Assembly (NCBI RefSeq): GCF_004363695.1
Contig: NZ_SNZC01000001.1
Location: 265,857-329,856, forward strand
Direction: 5' to 3'
Source of the DNA: Flavobacterium cheniae
GTDB lineage: Bacteria > Bacteroidota > Bacteroidia > Flavobacteriales > Flavobacteriaceae
DNA length: 64,000 nucleotides
This document shows, piece after piece, positions 7,375-17,167 of the stretch. A program made the position numbers and the translations under genes. The notes beneath the pieces are model-generated. The model had not been told where the DNA came from. It did no database searches and saw nothing but the letters and a program-made list of their open reading frames with translations. Within the stretch, counting starts at the first letter, position 1. Each line of letters starts with the position of its first letter.

Positions 7375-9804
7375 CTAGCGTAAGCTAGCTCCTAACTGAC
7401 TTTCGAAATTACCTTGTAACTTACTCATAATTTTATCAATTTGAGTATCGGTTAGCGTTTTAGAATCGTCTTGTAAAATGAAACTTATAGCGTATGACTT
7501 TTTACCTTCTGGTAAGTTGTTTCCGGTGTAAACATCGAATAAATTCACGTCTTTTAACAAGCCTTTTTCAGTTTGTTTGGCAATGTTGTAGATTTGTTCG
7601 AATGGAACGTTTTCATCTAACAACAAAGCTAAATCTCTACGAACTTCTGGATATTTTGGAATATCGGTAAACTTAATTTTCGTAGAAACGTACTTCTGTA
7701 TTTTATCCCAAGCAAAATCAGCGTATAACACTTCTTGTTTGATATCGAAATGTTTTAAAACTGATTTTTTAACCGTTCCAAATTCTACAATGACTTCTTT
7801 TCCAACAGCCAAAGCTAAGCCTTCTGCGAAAACATCATTTTCAAATGGTAATGAAGTTACTTTTTTGTCTAATCCTAAACGACTTAAAATCGTATTGATA
7901 TAACCTTTGAACAAGAAGAAATCAGATTTTGATTGTGGGTTAGTCCAACTTTCGTTTTGTCTGTTTCCGGTTACTAATAACGTTAAGTGTTTGTTTTCGT
8001 CATGACCGTTAGCTGTTTTGTGGTAACTTTTTCCAAATTCGAAGAATTTTAAATCACTTCTTCTTCTATTGATATTGAAAGAAACCGCTTCTAATCCAGA
8101 AAACAATAACGACTGACGCATTGCTGATAAATCGCTACTCAATGGATTTAACATCATTACGTTCAATTCTTCTTTCAAGTTTTCAGAAAGTTTTACGTAA
8201 TCTGGCGTTGTTAATGAATTCGCCATCATTTCGTTGAAACCTAACGAACACAATTGGTTGGCAATGATATTTTGTACTTTATATTCTTCCGTTCTTGATG
8301 AATTAGCTGTAGTAGCATTCACTTTAGAAGGAATTTTGATGTTGTTGTATCCGTAAACACGTAAAATTTCTTCAATAACATCAATTTCTCTAGTAACATC
8401 CACACGGTAAGAAGGAATTGTTAATCCTAAACCAGCTTCGGTAATACTATTAACTTTGATATCTAATGAAGCTAAAATCTTCTTAATCGTTTCTGGTTTG
8501 ATTTCTTCACCAATGATTTTATTCACTTTATTGAAATGAATAAACACGCTGAAATCTTCAATCTTTTTAGGATAAATATCAACAATATCCGAAGTAATTT
8601 CCCCACCTGCCACTTCTTGAATTAACAAAGCAGCACGTTTTAAAGCGTATTCGGTAATACTTGGATCGATTCCTCTTTCAAAACGGAAAGAAGCATCGGT
8701 ACTCAACGTATGTCTTTTCGCAGTCTTTCTAACGGAAACCGGATTGAAATAAGCACTTTCTAAGAAAATAGCTTGTGTTTTTTCAGAAACTCCCGAAGTT
8801 TTTCCACCGAAAACACCAGCAATACACATTGGACCACTTTCATCACAAATCATTAAATCTTCTTCGTGAAGTGTACGTTCGATATCATCAAGAGTAACAA
8901 ATTTAGTTCCTGCTGGAACTGTTTTTACCACTACTTTATTTCCTTTTATTTGAGCGGCATCAAAAGCGTGCAAAGGTTGACCTAATTCGTGTAAAACGTA
9001 ATTCGTAACGTCAACAATATTATTTTTTGGAGTTAATCCAATAGCTTTTAAACGGTTTTGTAACCAAGTTGGAGATGGTTTAACGGTAATTCCCGAAATA
9101 GTAACACCACAATATCTTGGCGCTAATTTTTCGTTTTCAACTTTAACATCGATTTTTAAAGTACGTTTTTCTACTTTAAATTTACTCACCGAAGGAGTCA
9201 TTAATTCCGAAGTTGTTCCTTTTTGTAATAATCCAGCACGTAAATCACGAGCAACTCCCATGTGCGACATAGCATCAGCTCGGTTAGGTGTTAATCCAAT
9301 TTCGAATACTTCATCGGTTTCAATTTCGAACACTTTTGAAGCTGGAGTTCCCGGTTTTAAATCTTCGTTCAAAATCATAATTCCATCATGACTTTCGCCT
9401 AAGCCTAATTCGTCTTCAGCGCAAATCATTCCGTGACTTTCTTGTCCTCGGATTTTCCCTTTTTTAATTTCGAATGTGTTACCTTCTTTGTCAAATAACT
9501 TTGTTCCAATAGTCGCCACAGGAACTTTTTGTCCCGTCGCCACGTTTGGAGCACCACAAACTATTTGAACTGGCGCATTTCCATCACCTAAATCAACCGT
9601 TGTAATTTTTAGTTTATCAGCATCAGGATGTTTTTCGCATGTTAACACATGACCAATCACAACGCCTTGTAAACCTCCTTTTAAACTTTCGTATTTGTCA
9701 ACGCCTTCTACTTCTAAACCTAAGTCGGTAAGAATGTCAGCAATTTCTTCAGATTTTAAATCGGTTTTAATGAATTGTTTTAACCAATTGTAAGATATAC
9801 GCAT
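7375..9804 (-). CDS. pheT: Phenylalanine-tRNA ligase beta subunit
   Basis: The beta chain of the cytoplasmic alpha2-beta2 enzyme that charges tRNA-Phe. At 809 residues it has the usual bacterial length. It starts MRISYNWLKQF, then an OB-fold tRNA-binding domain (about 40-150, with PDADKL and CGAPN), the B3/B4 editing region (about 210-380), B5 (about 400-475), the catalytic-like core, and a C-terminal anticodon-binding FDX-ACB domain (about 715-808, with YPEVRRDLALL). I chose the ATG at 9804 over an upstream one at 9828 because the family begins with MRISYNWL, and because the -7 element at 9826-9833 overlaps the longer start. pheS is not in the window, which is usual in this group. Confidence 0.96.
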   Translation of the reverse strand: MRISYNWLKQFIKTDLKSEEIADILTDLGLEVEGVDKYESLKGGLQGVVIGHVLTCEKHPDADKLKITTVDLGDGNAPVQIVCGAPNVATGQKVPVATIGTKLFDKEGNTFEIKKGKIRGQESHGMICAEDELGLGESHDGIMILNEDLKPGTPASKVFEIETDEVFEIGLTPNRADAMSHMGVARDLRAGLLQKGTTSELMTPSVSKFKVEKRTLKIDVKVENEKLAPRYCGVTISGITVKPSPTWLQNRLKAIGLTPKNNIVDVTNYVLHELGQPLHAFDAAQIKGNKVVVKTVPAGTKFVTLDDIERTLHEEDLMICDESGPMCIAGVFGGKTSGVSEKTQAIFLESAYFNPVSVRKTAKRHTLSTDASFRFERGIDPSITEYALKRAALLIQEVAGGEITSDIVDIYPKKIEDFSVFIHFNKVNKIIGEEIKPETIKKILASLDIKVNSITEAGLGLTIPSYRVDVTREIDVIEEILRVYGYNNIKIPSKVNATTANSSRTEEYKVQNIIANQLCSLGFNEMMANSLTTPDYVKLSENLKEELNVMMLNPLSSDLSAMRQSLLFSGLEAVSFNINRRRSDLKFFEFGKSYHKTANGHDENKHLTLLVTGNRQNESWTNPQSKSDFFLFKGYINTILSRLGLDKKVTSLPFENDVFAEGLALAVGKEVIVEFGTVKKSVLKHFDIKQEVLYADFAWDKIQKYVSTKIKFTDIPKYPEVRRDLALLLDENVPFEQIYNIAKQTEKGLLKDVNLFDVYTGNNLPEGKKSYAISFILQDDSKTLTDTQIDKIMSKLQGNFESQLGASLR

Positions 9805-9825
9805 TTTGTATCGAATTTTAAACGG

Positions 9826-9833
9826 CAAAGATA
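9826..9833 (-). promoter_or_regulatory. -7 element of the pheT promoter
   Basis: On the minus strand this reads TATCTTTG, an exact TAnnTTTG, 21 bases before the pheT ATG. The expected -33 position falls inside the heptamer repeat at 9841-9868 and has no clear TTG. Confidence 0.45.
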
Positions 9834-9840
9834 CTTTATA

Positions 9841-9868
9841 AAATTAGAATTTAGAAATTAGAATTTAG
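9841..9868. repeat. 28-bp heptamer-phased repeat (block A)
   Basis: AAATTAG AATTTAG repeated twice, so four 7-base units in a row. It covers the expected -33 and upstream region of the pheT promoter. Confidence 0.75.
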
Positions 9869-9911
9869 AAATTTTGAACAGCCTTTTGGTGATAAGTTTT
9901 GTTAAATTGCT

Positions 9912-9939
9912 GGAAGTTGGATGAGGGAAGCTGGAAGTT
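9912..9939. repeat. 28-bp heptamer-phased repeat (block B)
   Basis: Four 7-base units: GGAAGTT, GGATGAG, GGAAGCT, GGAAGTT. They are related to the block at 17168-17195. Confidence 0.65.
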
Positions 9940-10011
9940 TAAAACTTCTCAAAGAACTTATATACTCTATATAGTTATCATTAAGGAAAAATATACTTTG
10001 TATTTTTTTAA

Positions 10012-10047
10012 AACACATAGACACAATAGAAGGAGTGCCTATGTGTT
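10012..10047. repeat. Inverted repeat AACACATAG / CTATGTGTT
   Basis: Nine-base perfect arms at 10012-10020 and 10039-10047 separated by 18 bases. There is no T-run directly after either arm, so it is not a typical terminator. Its role is unknown. Confidence 0.6.
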
Positions 10048-10141
10048 GATATTTTAAGCGTTACACTTGTCATAGTTAACATAGCAAAGTAAATTATTCT
10101 TTGTGAAACTTTGCGCTTTACTTCATGAGACTTTGTGCCAC

Positions 10142-11155
10142 CTACTTTTTCAAGAACGAAATCAATCCAGAAAAATACGTTTTCTGATCGTCGTAAAATG
10201 CCATGTGACTTCCTTTTGGACAGAATAAATACGAACCATTTGGTAAGATTTTCGAAATTTCTTCCATGTGTTTTGGATCCATGGTATCGTGTTTTGCTCC
10301 GATAACTAATGTTGGAATTTTTACATTTTTCAAATCGGCTTTTCTATCCCATTTTTCTAATTTTCCTGAAATACCAAATTCACTTGGACCTTGCATGGTT
10401 ACATAAAGAGACTGATTCATCTTAGCAAACGAACGATTTACCGGTTCTGGCCAATCTTTTGCAGGGAAACGAAGAATGTGTTTTTCATAGAAATTTGGAA
10501 GTAATAATTCCATATATCTTGGATTCGAAAAATCGTTATTGGCTTCTATCTTCATCAATTCTGCCAATACTTCTGGATTCATTTGTTTGCTTAATACTTC
10601 ATTGGCATATTTATCATATTCTGGGCAACTTGCCATCATGTTTGAAATGATTAAGCCTTTCATGTTGTTTTGATATTTTGTAGCGTATTCCATTGCTAAA
10701 ATACCGCCCCAAGAATGTCCTAACAAGTAGAAATTGGTGTTGTCTAAGTTTAAAGCTTTACGAACTTGTTCCACTTCTTCCACATATCTTGGCAAATCCC
10801 ACATTGAAGTATCGTTAGGATTATCTGCATTTCCGCAACCTAATTGATCGTAATAAATGAACTCGATGCCTTCTGCTGGTAGGAAATTTTCGAAACATTC
10901 AAAATATTCATGCGTAGCGCCTGGACCACCATTTAAAAGCAATACTTTAATTTTTGGATTGTTGCCAATACGCTTCGTCCAAACATTAAAAGTGCCTTTT
11001 GGAGTAGTAATTGGAATGACTTTTACCCCACCATTTTGAATGCTATCAGCAGATTGTGCAAAATACTCGTTTTGAGTAGTTATTGTTTCTTGTTTACAGC
11101 TTGTGAATAAAGCTATTGTAAAAAGTAGGAGTGTTGTGCGGAATAGGTTTTTCAT
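10142..11155 (-). CDS. Alpha/beta-hydrolase lipoprotein, proline iminopeptidase-like (S33)
   Basis: A 337-residue protein with a lipoprotein signal peptide; the lipobox FTSC puts the acylated Cys at residue 20, so it is probably anchored to a membrane. It carries NGGPG at 75-79, a variant of the S33 HGGPG oxyanion motif, and GHSWGG with nucleophile Ser148. Asp290 (KHDTMDP) and His317 (GSHMAF) complete a plausible triad. S33 enzymes of this type remove N-terminal proline or hydrolyse related amides. The exact substrate cannot be read from the sequence. The next upstream gene on the same strand ends only 7 bases away, so the two are probably co-transcribed. Confidence 0.88.
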   Translation of the reverse strand: MKNLFRTTLLLFTIALFTSCKQETITTQNEYFAQSADSIQNGGVKVIPITTPKGTFNVWTKRIGNNPKIKVLLLNGGPGATHEYFECFENFLPAEGIEFIYYDQLGCGNADNPNDTSMWDLPRYVEEVEQVRKALNLDNTNFYLLGHSWGGILAMEYATKYQNNMKGLIISNMMASCPEYDKYANEVLSKQMNPEVLAELMKIEANNDFSNPRYMELLLPNFYEKHILRFPAKDWPEPVNRSFAKMNQSLYVTMQGPSEFGISGKLEKWDRKADLKNVKIPTLVIGAKHDTMDPKHMEEISKILPNGSYLFCPKGSHMAFYDDQKTYFSGLISFLKK

Positions 11156-11162
11156 GGTTGAA

Positions 11163-11549
11163 TTATTTTATTAAAATCTTAAATTTGTGAATCCAAATAG
11201 AATCCTTTAAATCTCTACAACTAACAAATAGATTCAGTGTATCATTTTTAATGTATTCCCTTTCTGGAGTAATTTCTAAAATACTTTCGTTTTTTTCATT
11301 TGCTCTTTCAAGAAATCTTAATCCAGGAGCAGAAATACTTAATCTTCTGTTATCTATATTCTCAGTTTTTAACTTAAGTTTTGTTTTCTCATCCCATTTT
11401 AAATGAGTTCTTCCATTTTCTAATTCTAAAATTATTTTTTGATTTTCTTTTTGAAATATTAAGTTATTTTTTTTTAACGTATTACAACTCAATACAAACA
11501 AAGCGAAGATTAATAGAAATTTATATTTAGTTATTAAATTATTGTTCAT
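11163..11549 (-). CDS. Small hypothetical lipoprotein
   Basis: 128 residues with a lipoprotein signal (lipobox VLSC, Cys at residue 22) followed by a polar, lysine-rich, beta-rich body. I recognise no family. It lies 7 bases upstream of the S33 hydrolase on the same strand and about 20 bases downstream of another small gene, so a three-gene unit is plausible. The local base composition is very AT-rich compared with the hydrolase. Confidence 0.65.
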   Translation of the reverse strand: MNNNLITKYKFLLIFALFVLSCNTLKKNNLIFQKENQKIILELENGRTHLKWDEKTKLKLKTENIDNRRLSISAPGLRFLERANEKNESILEITPEREYIKNDTLNLFVSCRDLKDSIWIHKFKILIK

Positions 11550-11569
11550 TTTATCGAATGTTTAGATTT

Positions 11570-11764
11570 TCAAGATTTATTTTTTTGATCAAAAATAAAA
11601 AATAATATTAAAGGTAATATCAACAAACCTCCAGCTAAAACATTATAAATACTATTTTCATTCACTTTTCTGTAACCTATTTTTCCTCCTAATGTAAAAT
11701 AAATTATTATCAATCCTAAAAAGGCTGAGATTGTAAATATTTTTAAAAATATTTTTTTTGACAT
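11570..11764 (-). CDS. Small hypothetical two-TM membrane protein
   Basis: 64 residues with two hydrophobic segments (about 8-27 and 40-58), a short loop between them and a basic C-terminus. No family is recognised. Its position as the first of three tightly spaced minus-strand genes, and an intact frame in very AT-rich DNA, support it as real but not strongly. Confidence 0.5.
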   Translation of the reverse strand: MSKKIFLKIFTISAFLGLIIIYFTLGGKIGYRKVNENSIYNVLAGGLLILPLILFFIFDQKNKS

Positions 11765-11809
11765 GATAAGATTTATCTTTTATTAAAAACACCAAATTTT
11801 CTCCAAACC

Positions 11810-12673
11810 TTACAAAATCTCTTCCACGTGCTTCTTAATATTGGAAGCTATTTTTGTCATGGGTAAATCGTTGGCGTCGTTGCCAAATGGGTCTTCAATT
11901 TCTTCGGCGATTAATTCTAAACTCGCTAAAACATAAAAGATAAAAATCACAACCGGAATTACGTAGTAACCCAAGCTAAATACAAATCCGAAAGGCAATG
12001 TCATCACAAAAAAGAAGATAAATTTTTTGATAAACGAACTGTAAGAGTAGGGAATAGGCGTGTTTTTAATACGTTCGCAAGCACCACAAATATCAGTAAA
12101 CGATTGTAATTCTGAATTGATGATGTAAAATTGGTCACCCGTAATTTTTCCTGATTTGTACAAGTCGTTTGCTTTTTGAAACAACATTTTTGCCACTTGA
12201 TTTGGGCGATGTTTGTGATGATCCATTTCTAAATCCAAACCTTCAAACAACATTTTGCTCACTTCTTCATTCAATAGATGTTTTGAAAGCACCGAAGCAT
12301 AAGCAGGAATCACTCTTCGGTAGAAATTTCTATCGTTTTCATCAGATAAATAAGCAGAAAGTTTCAATGCTAAATTTCGACTATTGTTTACTAATGAACC
12401 CCATTGTTTTCGACCTTCCCACCAACGGTCATAGGCTGTATTGGTTCGGTAAGCCAATAATAACGACAACACAAAACCTACGGTAGTGTGCATTAGGTTT
12501 AGGTTTTTTACATGACTAGTTTCGGAAAGTTTCCAATATTCTAATTCCAAATAAGCGATTCCGTAGGAATAAAATCCAATGAAAAACATCATCGGAATTA
12601 ATTGACGAAACGTATCCGATTCGTGAAAACGGAAGATAAAAGTAATCCAGTCTTTTGGGTTGTATTGAACCAT
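11810..12673 (-). CDS. Bestrophin-family ion channel (YneE type)
   Basis: 287 residues of the bacterial bestrophin/UPF0187 family, inner-membrane pentameric anion or cation channels. The N-terminal helix (NPKDWITFIFRFHES), TM segments near 22-45 and 60-80, the conserved RTNTAYDRWWEGRKQW segment at about 77-92, and a second TM pair at about 205-245 all fit. The conserved acidic stretch IAEEIEDPFG near residue 255 matches the cytosolic binding region of the family. Ion selectivity cannot be told from sequence. It stands apart from its neighbours, with a repeat-bearing spacer upstream. Confidence 0.9.
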   Translation of the reverse strand: MVQYNPKDWITFIFRFHESDTFRQLIPMMFFIGFYSYGIAYLELEYWKLSETSHVKNLNLMHTTVGFVLSLLLAYRTNTAYDRWWEGRKQWGSLVNNSRNLALKLSAYLSDENDRNFYRRVIPAYASVLSKHLLNEEVSKMLFEGLDLEMDHHKHRPNQVAKMLFQKANDLYKSGKITGDQFYIINSELQSFTDICGACERIKNTPIPYSYSSFIKKFIFFFVMTLPFGFVFSLGYYVIPVVIFIFYVLASLELIAEEIEDPFGNDANDLPMTKIASNIKKHVEEIL

Positions 12674-12678
12674 TTTTT

Positions 12679-12706
12679 AGTGATTAGTGAAAAGTGATTA
12701 GTGAAA
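12679..12706. repeat. 28-bp heptamer-phased repeat (block C)
   Basis: AGTGATT AGTGAAA occurs twice in tandem, directly upstream of the bestrophin start (ATG at 12673). It has the same length and 7-base phasing as blocks A, B and D, with different words. Confidence 0.75.
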
Positions 12707-12762
12707 AGCGGATTCTCAATTTCACAGTTTCACAATTAAACATTTTAACAAATCTAAAAATA

Positions 12763-14067
12763 TTAATTCAATTTTAGTGTACCGGCTAATTCTTTTAAGT
12801 TAATTTCCGAAAGTTTGGTTACATATTGCGCATTCGAATAGCGAACCGAAGCTTCAACAAAATTTTGCTGAGCGGTTCTAAATTCGATAGTAGTTATGGT
12901 TCCGATTTTGAATTTCGCTAACGTAATATCTAAGTTTTGTTTGGCGATTTCTAAGTTTTTTTCTTCCACTTTTACCAATTCTAAATTGGTTTGATAACTC
13001 GCAAACAAAGAAGATAATTGAGAGCTTAGCGATAACTTTTGCTGTTCTAAAAGGAATCCTGCATTTTCCACTTGATATTTTGCTACTTTTTCGTTTCTGT
13101 TTTGAAGAAAGCCATTAAAAATAGGAACTGTAGCTGTTACTCCATACACAAAACCTTGTCCAGATGATTGCGTAATAAATCCTAAAGAAGCTTCTGAACG
13201 TGTGAAATTATAACCTGAAGTAATTCGAACCGTTGGATAACGATTACCTTTGACTTGTTTCAAATTCAAATCGGCTACTTTTTTAGACAGAATTTGCGCT
13301 TGCAATTGCGGATTTTGTTTTTCGGCTGTCGATTTTAATTCGTTGAAATCTAAATTTTGTTCGAATGTAACTTCGTTAGCCACTTTAAAATCGGTTTGAA
13401 TATCGCGAACTAATAATTCGTTCAATCTAATTTTACTGATTTTAATGAGTTCTTTTTGTCTTAATTGTAAACTTAAATCGCTGTTTAAATCTACTTGTGC
13501 ATTCAAAACTTCTAATTTTGAAGCTTTTCCAATACTAAAACGATTTTGAGCAGTAGTTAAACGTTGGTTTGAAATTACAATCGCCGTATCAATCGAAGCT
13601 AAGACTTGCTGTTGTTGCACCAAATCGAAATACGTAGTATAAACATCACTAATTCGGGTTAAAATCGCAGTTTGTAATTCGGCTTTTCCTTGTTGTTCTA
13701 AAACGTTTAATTGTTCTTTTCGGGCAAACATACTTAAACCATCAAAAATGGTCCAATCTAATCCAATACCATAACTCAAATTCATGTTTTTAGCATTGTC
13801 TAATTCTCGTTCTGTTCCATCTGCTTGCGTTTGCTTCGTATCGATTTGACTGTTATTGTTGGTGAAATTTGCATTCAATGAAGGCAACATTCCAGCATTG
13901 GCTAAATTGTTATTGGTAGCATCAATTTTGGAATTGTTTTCAGCGATTTTAATATCGTAATTATTTTCCAAGGCAATTTTTACCGCATCTTCAAGTGAAA
14001 GCAATTCTTGTGCTTGTGCTGAAAATCCAATGATGAAAAGGAATACTATTTTATATAAATGTTGCAT
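12763..14067 (-). CDS. TolC-family outer-membrane efflux protein
   Basis: 434 residues with a signal peptide ending at SAQAQ (about 19), then the two homologous helical halves typical of TolC/OprM channels (long heptad-rich stretches about 25-220 and 235-430). It is the last gene of a minus-strand operon: the ATG at 14067 is 4 bases after the stop of the RND pump gene. It should form the outer-membrane duct of the pump complex encoded just upstream. The substrate is unknown. Confidence 0.93.
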   Translation of the reverse strand: MQHLYKIVFLFIIGFSAQAQELLSLEDAVKIALENNYDIKIAENNSKIDATNNNLANAGMLPSLNANFTNNNSQIDTKQTQADGTERELDNAKNMNLSYGIGLDWTIFDGLSMFARKEQLNVLEQQGKAELQTAILTRISDVYTTYFDLVQQQQVLASIDTAIVISNQRLTTAQNRFSIGKASKLEVLNAQVDLNSDLSLQLRQKELIKISKIRLNELLVRDIQTDFKVANEVTFEQNLDFNELKSTAEKQNPQLQAQILSKKVADLNLKQVKGNRYPTVRITSGYNFTRSEASLGFITQSSGQGFVYGVTATVPIFNGFLQNRNEKVAKYQVENAGFLLEQQKLSLSSQLSSLFASYQTNLELVKVEEKNLEIAKQNLDITLAKFKIGTITTIEFRTAQQNFVEASVRYSNAQYVTKLSEINLKELAGTLKLN

Positions 14068-14071
14068 AATA

Positions 14072-17000
14072 TTATTTCTCTAAAGCGTCTAAATTGTCAA
14101 ATTCTGGTCGGTGTTTTTTAGCTTTCGACCACATTAAATAGATTGCTGGAATTACAAATAAGGTTAAGATTAACGAAAACATCGTCCCACCCACAATTAC
14201 AACTCCCATTCCCATTCTACTTGCCGAAGCCGCTCCAAGCGATAAAGCAATTGGTAAAGCTCCTAAAGCAATTGCTAAACTGGTCATTAAAATTGGTCGT
14301 AAACGTGCTTCCGAAGCTTCTAAAATGGCATCGTATTTCGATTTTCCTTGTTCTCTAAGTTGGTTCGCGAATTCGACTATCAGAATTCCGTTTTTGGTAA
14401 CGAGTCCAATCAACATGACAGTTCCAATTTGACTAAAAATATTCCATGTTTGCCCAAATAACCAAAGCGAAAATAATGCTCCAGCTACCGCCATTGGTAC
14501 CGTTAAGATAATAATAAATGGGTCAATGAAACTTTCAAATTGTGCGGCTAAAATCAAATAGATTAATAATAAAGCCAATCCAAAAGCGAAAGAAGTATTT
14601 GAACTACTTTCTACGAAGTCACGAGATTCTCCACCCAAATCGGTCGTAAAAGTATCGTCTAACACTTTTTCTTTAATTTCGTCCATGGCATTGATACCGT
14701 CAATCATACTTTTTCCGGGTGCTAAACCTGCAGAAACGGTTGCCGACATGTAGCGATTGTTATGAAATAATTGTGGTGGATTACTTTGTTCTTCTACCTC
14801 AACTACGTTGTCTAATTGGATTAATTCACCCGCTTTATTCTTGACGAACATCGAAGTTAAATCCAATGGAGCATCGCGGTCTTTCTCATCAAATTGACCA
14901 ATGACTTGATATTGTTTTCCATTTTGCATGAAATAACCAAAACGTTGTCCGCTTAACGATAATTGCAAGGTTTGCGCCACATCTAAAACCGAAATTCCTA
15001 AACTTTCCGCTTTTTCACGATTAATCGTTACGTTGATTTCAGGTTTATTGAATTTTAAATTCACATCTACATTGGAGAAAGTTTCGTTTTTACTTGCTTC
15101 TTCCATGAATTGCGGAATCTTTTCTCTTAATTTTTCAAAATTCGGAGCTTGAATAATATACTGAATTGGTAATCCACCACGACGGTTTACCGAAATCGTT
15201 GGTTGCTCAGAAACGTTTACTTTGGCTTGCGGATATTTTTTTGTCCATTTGTTCAAGTCATCGACAATTTCTTTTTGCGATTTTTCTCGTTCACTTGGGT
15301 CAACCAATGCTAAACGAACTCTTCCCGCATTTACTGATGAAGATAAAAATCCTGGCGAAGTAATTACCAATGCTACTTTCTTTTCTGGAATTGAATCGTT
15401 GATTAAATCTGATAATTCTTCCATGAATCGGTCAGTATATTCATAAGTTGAACCTTCAGGAGTTGTTACACTAATCACACCTAAACTTCTATCGTCATAT
15501 GGAGCTGTTTCTTTTGGAAGTATAGCAAAGAATAACACAATCAATCCGATACAAACTCCGATAATTGGGAAACTCCACCATTTTTTCTTTAAAAATTTAG
15601 TCAACGCATTAGCATATCCTGTATTTAAACCCACGAAGAAAGGTTCTGTCGCTTCATAGAATTTCGTTTTCTTTTGTTCGCCACCTTTCATTAAATAAGC
15701 ATTTAACATAGGTGTTAAGGTCAATGATACGAAGGCAGAAATTAGTACGGCGGCACCAATGACGACACCAAACTCTCGGAACAATCGTCCCACGAAACCT
15801 TCTAAGAAAATAATTGGTAAAAATACTGCAGCTAAGGTTACCGAAATTGAAATTACAGCAAAGAAAATCTCATTTGAACCTTTGATTGCGGCTTCGATTG
15901 GCGACATCCCTTCTTCAACTTTTTTAAAGATGTTTTCTGTTACTACAATTCCGTCATCTACTACTAATCCTGTCGCTAAAACAATGGCTAAAAGTGTTAA
16001 TACATTGATGGAAAAGCCACACAAATACATGATAAAAAACGTTGCAATCAACGAAACCGGAATATCAATTAATGGTCGGAATGCAATTGACCAATCTCTG
16101 AAAAACAAAAAGATGATGATGATTACTAAAACTACTGATATCGCTAAGGTTTCTGCAACTTCAACTACTGATTTTTTAATAAAAATGGTATTATCTAAAG
16201 CAATATCTAATTTGATGTCACTTGGTAAATCTTTCTTTAATTTTTCAACTTCTGCATAAAATTGTTCTGCAATTTCCAAATAATTAGTTCCAGGTTGCGG
16301 AATAATGGCCACCGCCACCATCGGATTTCCCGATTCTGTGAACTTAGTTTCTAAATTTTCAGAAGCTAAAACGGCATAACCAATATCGCTCAAACGAACC
16401 GTTTTATTCGCATCTGAAACGATGATGATGTCATTGAATTCCTTTTCCGTAGATAAATTTCCAAGGGTTTTTACCATTAATTCGGTATTCGCTCCGGTCA
16501 ATTTTCCTGAAGGCAATTCTACATTTTGTTTGTCCAAAGCATTTCGAACATCGGCAACCGTGATTCCGTAAGCATTCAATTTGATTGGATCCATCCAAAT
16601 ACGCATCGAATAACGTTTTTGTCCCCAAATTTGTACGCTACTTACACCTGGAATCGTTTGAATTCTTTCAGAAATTACGTTTTCGGCATAATCACTCAAT
16701 TCTAAAGCATTTCTGGATTGACTTTGAACGGTCATCGAGATAATTGCATCAGAATCAGCATCGGATTTAGCAACTACTGGTGGTGCATCAATATCTTGTG
16801 GTAAACTTCTAACGGCTTGTGACACTTTATCACGAACGTCGTTAGCTGCTTCTTCAAGGTTTTTCTCTAATTTGAATTCGACCGTAATATTACTCGAACC
16901 TTGATTACTCGAAGAGGTAATGTTTCGAATACCATCAATAGAGTTAATAGCTTTTTCAAGTGGTTCGGTGATTTGTGATTCGATAATTTCGGCATTTGCA

Positions 17001-17158
17001 CCCGTGTAATTTGTTCTAACATTAATCACGGCAGGATCAATCGATGGGAATTCACGAACGCCCAAATAACTGAATCCTAAAATACCAAAAAGTATAATCA
17101 ACAAATTGATTACAATGGTAAATACGGGTCTTTTTATACTTAAAGTAGATAAACTCAT
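14072..17158 (-). CDS. RND efflux transporter, inner-membrane pump (HAE1/AcrB type)
   Basis: 1028 residues, the normal size for a proton-driven hydrophobe/amphiphile RND pump. The N-terminus SIKRPVFTIVINLLI forms TM1. TM4 carries the proton-relay aspartates in TGLVVDDGIVVTENIF. Two large periplasmic loops (about 35-335 and 560-865) and twelve TM segments are evident, with a second TM block from about 870 to 1010. It sits between its adaptor (14 bases upstream) and its TolC-like channel (4 bases downstream), a complete tripartite system. No regulator gene is adjacent, so substrate and inducer cannot be inferred. Confidence 0.95.
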   Translation of the reverse strand: MSLSTLSIKRPVFTIVINLLIILFGILGFSYLGVREFPSIDPAVINVRTNYTGANAEIIESQITEPLEKAINSIDGIRNITSSSNQGSSNITVEFKLEKNLEEAANDVRDKVSQAVRSLPQDIDAPPVVAKSDADSDAIISMTVQSQSRNALELSDYAENVISERIQTIPGVSSVQIWGQKRYSMRIWMDPIKLNAYGITVADVRNALDKQNVELPSGKLTGANTELMVKTLGNLSTEKEFNDIIIVSDANKTVRLSDIGYAVLASENLETKFTESGNPMVAVAIIPQPGTNYLEIAEQFYAEVEKLKKDLPSDIKLDIALDNTIFIKKSVVEVAETLAISVVLVIIIIFLFFRDWSIAFRPLIDIPVSLIATFFIMYLCGFSINVLTLLAIVLATGLVVDDGIVVTENIFKKVEEGMSPIEAAIKGSNEIFFAVISISVTLAAVFLPIIFLEGFVGRLFREFGVVIGAAVLISAFVSLTLTPMLNAYLMKGGEQKKTKFYEATEPFFVGLNTGYANALTKFLKKKWWSFPIIGVCIGLIVLFFAILPKETAPYDDRSLGVISVTTPEGSTYEYTDRFMEELSDLINDSIPEKKVALVITSPGFLSSSVNAGRVRLALVDPSEREKSQKEIVDDLNKWTKKYPQAKVNVSEQPTISVNRRGGLPIQYIIQAPNFEKLREKIPQFMEEASKNETFSNVDVNLKFNKPEINVTINREKAESLGISVLDVAQTLQLSLSGQRFGYFMQNGKQYQVIGQFDEKDRDAPLDLTSMFVKNKAGELIQLDNVVEVEEQSNPPQLFHNNRYMSATVSAGLAPGKSMIDGINAMDEIKEKVLDDTFTTDLGGESRDFVESSSNTSFAFGLALLLIYLILAAQFESFIDPFIIILTVPMAVAGALFSLWLFGQTWNIFSQIGTVMLIGLVTKNGILIVEFANQLREQGKSKYDAILEASEARLRPILMTSLAIALGALPIALSLGAASASRMGMGVVIVGGTMFSLILTLFVIPAIYLMWSKAKKHRPEFDNLDALEK

Positions 17159-17167
17159 TTGTAAATG

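Larger units (their letters stand above)
9834..10141. other. Long intergenic gap with repeats only
   Basis: I see no credible gene here. From left to right it holds two 28-base blocks phased in heptamers (9841-9868 and 9912-9939), an inverted repeat (10012-10047), and a stretch at about 10075-10140 with several ACTTTGCG/ACTTTGTG-like words. Similar words recur as degenerate intergenic repeats in Flavobacterium as I recall. The hydrolase gene downstream ends at 10142. Confidence 0.6.

Noticed and set aside
15759..16259. Plus-strand frame inside the RND pump gene
   Set aside because: It is an antisense shadow of the pump coding sequence with no domain and an improbable composition.
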